This document shows, one piece after another, positions 51,101-60,100 of a DNA stretch of 64,000 nt. Source of the DNA: Plectrocnemia conspersa (taxonomy: Eukaryota; Arthropoda; Insecta; Trichoptera; Polycentropodidae). The translations under genes were made by a program, and so were the position numbers. The notes below the pieces were generated by a model that saw nothing but the letters and a program-made list of their open reading frames with translations, searched no databases and was not told the origin of the DNA. The stretch's first letter is position 1. Each line of letters starts with the position of its first letter. The stretch lies in NCBI GenBank assembly GCA_009617715.1, contig VTFK01000091.1:1054001-1118000 (forward strand), in the 5' to 3' direction.

Positions 51101-54100
51101 AAAAAATGTCAGAGAAATGAAGCGACCCAGAATGGAGCGGCAATGAAACGGAAACGTTGTGGATATGACCGGTGGGTGGTGACCGGTCACTGTCGACATT
51201 GGCATTGGACCGAACGAGCGTAGTGAAGGTAATAGTGGCTTTTATGCGGAGAATCAGATCGTGGTGACTATCTATCAAAATTGCAGTGCGGTGCACTTTT
51301 CTATTTCGGTCGAGAAAATTGTGGGTGTGCAGATAAAAAAAAAGAAAGCCGTGTAAAGTGCGTGACAGTTCGATTGGAAGATCAAGGACTTGGTAAATGT
51401 CAATTGAGCGAGCAAAAAATGCGTCCATGACGAAGTAGCGAATTAAAAAGTGGACATTGGCAAGGTCACTGGAGTGACTGCAATATGTATTTATATACTT
51501 AGATGTAGAATTGATTTGAGTATGAGGAAAATTTCAATACAATTTTGTCATAGATTAAAATCAAAATTGATGAAATGGTTTAAGATTAAATAATGAGAAC
51601 TAATAAGAAAAAAATAATATAATAACAGAAGAGTAATAAAGTAAATTTTATTTAGAGTGTTAAATTAAGAAAATACTATTATTCAATTAGATTTGACCTT
51701 TAGATTTTTAATGATCTGCTGATTTAAAAGCTAAAGTAATTTTCGAACGCTCAAAATAAAAGTCAATTGAATCAACCAAATTGAGGTTTATATTATATAT
51801 ATGAATAATAGCAATACTCTCTTTTTATTATAATTTTTTCGATTTTTGCATATTTTATCTGTACGAATCTATTTAAATAAATCATAAATTTTGACATCTA
51901 AGGCGAATTGTTTAGAATACGTATTTCTAGTAATAAGTTTTACTTATGAAAATAATGTAATTGTTTTTTTTTAAATATCGGCAACATTTATTGCAAATGT
52001 TCATCTGTGAATTTTGACTTAAGCTTGTAATTTTATCTACTTCATCTATAAAAATGTATTTTCTAACAGGAAATACCAAATACAAATATAATTCTCCGAG
52101 CGTGTGATCTTAATTAACCATATTCGTCACTTAAAAGACGCATTTAGAAAATTAAATTAATTTATTTTTCTTAGAATTTGTCTTTTATCATGTCATCACT
52201 TTGCAGATTAATCACTTTTAATTGAATTTGAGGTTAAGAGATATTTTCTCAATTGTACGGTTAAATAGATTTTAAGAAATATACTTGCATCAAGATTCGA
52301 AAACGCGGAAATAGAGATTTTACTTGTTTTATAGTTTTTAATATCATGAAATATACAAATAATGATTCAATCAGCGCCAGTTATCGTGAAAATGACTACC
52401 GCAGTGTATGTGTCATATCACAATCCTATGATATTTGCAGCAAAGACTAATTTCCAAAGCCATTCAGTTGAGGAAAATTTCAATATACATTACCATAACT
52501 GAGCCATCAAACTGCTGTATGGTAAGTAACGGAAGCTACCGCTAACAAACTTGTTCGATAACACATGATCGATTGAGATATTTCCCACAAAATACGTTAT
52601 GGTGAATAATAAATAAAAGAATTTTATATTTTCGCCAGTCTTTTATTTTTTTCCAACTAAACTTTAACCTGTTCTGCATATTTTTTCACCACCGCCGGAT
52701 GTGACTCAGAGGTTCTTAATCGAATATTCAAATATTCGCCTGATTTTCAACTATGTATCTCGGTGCACTTGTTACAATTTTACTAAATGAGCAAAATATT
52801 TTTTTTTAATCATTTGATTTATTATTGAATTGACTATTGATGTCACTCACAATGTGCTCAATACCAGCAAATGATCTCATTAAAACCCTGATAGATTGAA
52901 ATAAGACTGCAAAATCATACACGACTTTATTAATTTACCATCGGGAAATATCTTTATTTTATTAGTTAATAAATAAGCTACTCATAAATTGACTTTAGTT
53001 AGTCTCATTTTCCAATTTTTTTATTTTGGTGAAAAAAATGCGTTATTATAATTTTTTTAAAACAATGAGAACAAAATATCGCAAAAAGGCACTGAAGACG
53101 CTGTAGAATTATGTCACAGCGGAGTGCAAAGCAATAGGAGCACCACATAATATTTGGATATTTTGATTTTGGACTGCAGGCCGTAAGATTTCGATTAAAC
53201 TACTATTGATATTTTACGAATTAAATTCATGCATAAAATCTAATGGCATATTTTAGTAGCATTGCACGAATGTTCAGTTCATCAACACGTTTTGGGTGAA
53301 TAAACTGTAATAAAACTTTGCATTCTCAAACATGGAGAATATATTTTTATTAGCACACTTATAATTGGTTCCCCAGACAATAAGAACATATTTACAATAG
53401 GCATTGTTTACATCGAGAGAATCGCTCATAAATGCTTTGAATATTAAACGCCTCAAGGTTTAACTAACACTTCAGATTCTAAAAAGATTGATTACACACT
53501 GCGTTTCCCTCACCGCAAGATCAATCTTCCTGGGGGACTCGCACAAAACGCACACTCATCCTCGTTATTAATATCCTGTGTGTGTGGGTAACTAAATATA
53601 AAACGAGTTTCAATTTCTCGCCGATCAGCGGCAAGAAATGCTACGAAATACCGAAAAAAAAAGATCTAAGCAACAAAAAAAGATTAAATGATATACATCG
53701 CCGGCCGACTTCGCGTGGGAAATGGACCCAAAGAAGGAAAAAAAGACTCGGGTCAAGCGATTCCAAGACTGGTGTAAAACAAAACTCTTGGCAGCTCAGA
53801 AGTCGGAGTAAGTTGCATTCCCATTGTCGCTGCGCTTCCGCATTCTTCGACAATATGTTGTTTTCTGCAAATCTCACGGAGTTATCAACGCATTTGAACT
53901 GAATACTCGACTGAAATTATTTGCCGAGGGAAGTGAGAAAAAGTAGAAAGTGTCTTGTGATACGATGACCTATTCAGAGCTACAGGATGCACGTGTATAC
54001 CAGGATCCAAGACGGGTTCGTTGATGAGCAAAAAAATGTCGCAAGACCATGACTCAATCCAGGATTTTAAGCAGGCGTATCCTCGTTAGTGGTTTTCCTT

Positions 54101-57100
54101 TCAAGTTTTATAAATATACGTGGTATATTGATTATATTTATAGATAGTAGGTGCAACACAAGTATTTACTATAATGTTTAATTAACAACGTTGAAATGCA
54201 TTTTTTTAATTATTCGAGTAAGTATGGAAAAAATAATATTAAAAACGAATTTCTAAATGAATGCAACTTAATATACAGTAAAATATAAAAGTATGTAGGT
54301 TATGAGGGTTTTCAACTATCTGTGTAATTAGTCATAAGTCACCACAACAACCACTTGAACAACAAAAACATAAATCTTTACTACATTAGGAAAGTTTAGA
54401 AATATAAAACAACAAAAATCCTGAGCTCAGACGTTCCAAAACATTAACCACTCATTATCACATCAGAAAAAAACTATCATTTAAATGAGAGACGCGCTCT
54501 AGACAATAAGTTCGATCATGCGTAAATCACCATTATTTTTCTCCCCTGATTACCGATCCATAAAGTAGCCATTTGGACCACGTTTTCTCTTAAGGCGTGA
54601 ACAAATTTTAGAGTTGTTCAAAAGCGATGCAATTGGTCCGTAAACAACCTCATCTGCGACTCGCCAGAGATGTCACTAACGATAAATATAAAATATAAGA
54701 CACGTGATGACATGCAAACTCTGAGACTCACACGTAGACCGATAGAGGCTGATCGACACGAACGACATTAATCTATGGGGGCTTATTTTTTCATCACAGT
54801 CGTAAAGAAAATAAAGTTATTCTTTCCATTCAGAGTTGTTAATAAAAAAAATGCTATATTCATTTTGAAAGAGTAAATTTTATGAACATACACAGACACT
54901 AAACAATTATCCACTTTTTTAGTAGCTCGTATGTAAATTCCGAAGTGTACACAGGCATCTCAAATTGGTGTATAAGACAACCAGTTAATAAGCAGTGTGG
55001 CGAGCAATTTACGATAATGTTATAACATATAGAAGCCCTGGGGGCAAGACCTCAAATAGGGACTAATAAGGCACCGTTTTTTCTACCAAAATACATAATT
55101 GGAATAGATACAAGATGATTAATGATGCTTAGTGATTGGATACGTTCTTTGCAACATCCTGAAACGTGGGCGGCAGAGACGTCATTTCAGATTTTTCCAG
55201 GGGGGTCGATGGTCGTTTTTTTAATATTTCAGTTTCATTAATTTAATAGTATTTAAATAAATGACATGCATGTTTGAATTCACGTCAAAATTAATAAAAT
55301 CGTGCCGTCGCCATCGCAGTGGAAAGCAGTTTATATTAAAACTTTTTATAACAATATTACGACTTACGAATGAAGCATATCTAAACCAAATTTTAACCAA
55401 TAGGAGGGCGCCAAAAACAATTATCACTTCTCAGAAGTCTAAAAATTCACGTCAAAAGCAATAAAATCGTGTCAGCGCCGTCGCAATGGGAACGCTCGGT
55501 AACGAGCGTTCCATTATTTTTCAGTCGTTTAGCCATACGATTTTTTTTTTAAATATCTAATTTAGTATTTGAGCATTTGTATACGATGGATTTAAGAACT
55601 GCTCAACAATTTTCCGTTGGATTTAAATCAGGTGAATTACCTGATAAAATTGTATATTTTTGGATGCCAAGTATTTTTCTAGTAATTTTGCTACTTTGCA
55701 TAAATATGAAGTGTTTTTGTCAATAGTTTTATAAAAATCTTGATTCATCATTCTTCGAGCAAAATAACGGGGACAGGATATTTTTCTAGGGAAGAAGGGG
55801 AAGGTAAAAGTCGGCCAGTATGTGGTATTTTTTTTAATATTTCGATTTCATTAAAATAAAAATCATAGTATTTCATTAAATGACTTACATTTTTCTGACC
55901 AAATTCAATAAGATGGAAAATGACATCCCTGATCGAAATCCTTTGGCCACGATTCTGATGTCATTTTTGCAAAACTCGCGCGGTATTCCGATTCGGGTCT
56001 ATTTATGCAGACCTCGCAGGTCTTCACGACGAGAGGCGAGGTAGTGAGGTCTTACGGAATGTGACTGGACGACCGGATGGAGGAACCGGTTTCTGGTAGA
56101 CAAAACGCCGTCGATCGACGGCGGATAAAGGAGACCGATCAGAGGGGGTTAGAAGGGTGGTAAAGAGCTAACAATCAGAGGACTTAGGTAACCAATCACC
56201 GAAAAGTGCACTAATGATTCAATTATTGTGGCAAATCTTAGCAAATCTCGGTTATTGGATTAAGGTCGTCGAACTGAAGACGAAGCAGAAGTAGTGGTAG
56301 TAGTAGAGGAAAAAAAAACACTGAAAAATGCGTGGAAATTACACGCGGCTAACGGAAACTCGGCCGACTGGGGTCAGTCGCTGATATAATTATCGTCGGA
56401 ATATAATGCTTATTATGCTGCGCTCTCGAGAAGAAGCGAGTTAGAAAGAGAAGGAGAGTAGCGATGAGAACTATTCGCAAAAGTGGGCTTTCTTCCGTTT
56501 TTGGTGTAGCGACCGCGAAATATTATAATAACGCTATCGGCGGAAACCTCGAGATTCCCTTTCTAGCTGATAACGATAAGGATTTGCGCATTATATTAAA
56601 TAAATGCGCATTAAAACCATAAAGGATATTTTCAAATCAATTTGTTTTTATGACAACATTTAGTCTATGCAACAAGATAATGTGAAACTATATATTTTAT
56701 TTTTGCTATATATTTGATAAAGAAATAAATGTGACAACCCCTATACGAGGCTTAGGAGAGGGAGTGTATGCAGTCGTATACCTGGCAAAAAACGTTGTTG
56801 ACTGAAAAAAAAGAGTTACGCTCTTTAACGAGAATAAAATAAACGATAAGTTCATCATCAAGTTGGCGAAAGATACAGACAACTGTGTAAAATTCAGAGA
56901 GCCAAATGATTCGGGGGTGCTTCGTATATTCCAGAATGGAAGGTATCCACTTCATCGACGGAACAGTAAAGGCAGTGAATTATAAATTGTTCTGGATTTT
57001 TTTTTCTCATTTCGATTAAAAAGAATTTGAATATTCTTACTGAAATAATTCCATAATAAAAATTTGATTGTGAAAGAAGTTATTATAATATTCAAATGAT

Positions 57101-60100
57101 ATGACAACACAACTTTCTAGATATCGCACTCAGTTCAATGGTTGAATTATTTGACCATAACGAAGTTTCAAGTATTGTCAATTAAATTCTCATCAAAATT
57201 TTTGATGAACTGGAAGTAGCGTTCATTTAACGGAAAGTTGAGATGCATTAGTTCATGTTCTTGAATATGCATTAACAAAATTTCTCTTATTCATTTCAAT
57301 ATTTAATTGAACAAAATAATATAATATAACTAATACAATCCGATTCTAAAACTAAAAAAAAAACACAAAAAAACTATATCTTTGAAGAAAGTGCATTATA
57401 ACAAATAAGACAGAATGGAATGCAGTACGATAAAAAGATTATTAAAAAATACGTTGATTGATTTAAATTTTGATAATATTATCGCATCGTAGAATGACGA
57501 ATTCATTCCGATTTCAATACATATTTAATTTATTTATCATTCCACATATCGATATTCAGATCAATTAGCGCTTTTCAATTGTGTTTATTTTTCGAAATTC
57601 GCTTTTCAATAATGCTTTTCAAAATTGAACAAATAACTCATTTTAATCCACTTCTTATAAATACACTTATTCCTCGATTTACGCGGTTAAAAGTAAACAT
57701 TATTTTAAATACTCAAAATCAAACATATATGGTTTACGTGTAGCGCAGCGATGTATAAACGCATGTGGCTTACTCTCACGTATTGACCTACATCTGGATC
57801 CTCTCCCACTGCCCATGCAGTGGGAGAGGTGTGTCGCTGAATATTTTGCGCGTCAAAAAAAAACAGGTGAATACTATTCATGTATTTAATTATTTAGTTT
57901 CTAGTAATATGGATTTTTAATCGAAGATCGACTTCAAAACAAAGAAATCCATATGTAATGCATTATTATCGAAAAATGAGTGGATTTAATTTAATAAAAA
58001 AGTTATTTAAATAATAGAATATTATATACGAAAATTATTAATATTATATCTGAATATTTCACAGTTATAAATGGAATGCTACAAGGATCACTTTTTGTGC
58101 CTATTTTATTAAATTTATTTATATATAATATTATTAATATTTTTTAAATTTTTAAAAAAATATGCAATTCTAAAGATCAAACATTAAAATAATTTTAGAA
58201 AAAACCGAGTAAAAATTAAATGTAAAATTCTTTAACAGATACACAATTTATCGATAAATAAGATATTATTATTCTCGAGAAAAAATCTTACAGATAGACA
58301 CATATTTGTTTGTTTTGTCATTTAAAATTCATGCAGCGTAATAATTTAATCATTTAGCTAAATGTCACTAATATTTATTATGATATTAGTGTCGTGTGCT
58401 TAATCACATAATAAAACTTTGTTTTTCAATAGTACGCAAATTAGTTATTTGAATAAGTTTAAAATGTACCGGGCACTTTCTATAAAAAATCAATGTAGAT
58501 AAAAACTCAATTTTTGGTGTAATTCAAGTAAAAACTTATTTAAGAATTGAATACCTTATGCAAAAAATTGTGCCTTTCAATATTTATACTTCATAAAACA
58601 ACACAGAAAACTGCATATTTATTTAGTCGTCACTAATATCAAATTAATCTCTTTGAATCTCTCGTTAATTAACACCATACACCCCCGTCACCATATATCG
58701 GCCTTCCCATGCACATTCAGCAATTTCAAATTTATTTTAAAAATCTTACGAAGTCAGTGACTCCTACCCGTATAAAAACACAAGTCTATTTTTTATTTTA
58801 TTAGTACGCGATTCATAGTTTGACGTTTACTAATTTACATTGCAAATACAGAAAAAAATCATAAAAATGCATTCCAGAATTGACGATCAAAAGTCGACTA
58901 ATAAAAATGTTATGATTATTTAATAAAATTTTTTTTGTCCTATTTATGGCAAAAGAGTCACCGTATTTAAACACTGATTAAAACTACTGAAATAATATAG
59001 CATAGTTTAGTTTATATATTTAAAAAATACTAATATATTTTGGTATTATATTTTTTTAATAAATAAGAAATATGAGGATTTGATTTTTCCTAGAAGAAAT
59101 TCTTAAGAAGAAACACTAATTAAAACCACTGCAATGTTTTTTTAAATACAAAATTCTTCAATAATCCACCATTTTTCAACAAATTTGAAACCACCCAAAT
59201 ATTATTAGTGAATAATATAATATATTATTGTTTGAACATTTAAAGAATTCCAAATAAAAATAAAATATTAATCTCTATTTAAAATTCTTCAAAATTTACA
59301 AATATTCTCGAGAACTTACAAATAAAATCAGTTGATTTTTTTCGATCTTTAATAACACTAGTTAAAATCACTGAAATACTATCAATAGGAATGTACATAT
59401 TTTTTTAAATTGAATTCTTTAAAAAATTACAATTTCCTATCAATATTTTCTTGAGATATTGTTATGAACGAGCACTATTCAAAACCACCGGAATATTATT
59501 AGAGAAAAATATGGCATTTCGATATTTAAAGAATTCCAAGTAAAAAGCAATATTTTTAGATTTTAAATTCTTCAAAAATAAATATTTTTGAGAACTAAGT
59601 ATAGAAAGAGTTGCTCTTTTTGAGTAACGATATATGTATGTATATATGGTGGTTTTTTATTATGTAAGCATATTTTTTTTATATATAAAATTCTTTAAAA
59701 ATTTATAATTTCCAAGCAATATTTTCTCGAGATATTATTAGTAACAAACACTATTCAAAATCAACGGAAAATTATTAGATAAGATTATGGCATTTCGATA
59801 TTTATAATTTCCAAGTAAAACAAATAATATATTTTCGAATGTTATTTCTTCAAAAATAAAAAATATATTCGATAGCTAAGAAATAAAAAGTGTTGCTTTT
59901 TCTCGAGTAACAATCTTTAAAAACAAAGTTAAAATCACTGAAATACTATCAACAAGAATATAGCATATTATAAAGTGTTTTTGTTAAGTAAACATATTAT
60001 TTTTAAATAGTTTTTTTTTAAATTCACTATTTTTCGAAATAAAAATATTAGGAACACATATTATTCAAAACCACCGGAATATTATTAGTGAATAATATAA

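Noticed and set aside
51036..51428. 130-codon minus-strand frame
   Set aside because: No recognisable motif and low-complexity chance composition; no supporting splice structure.
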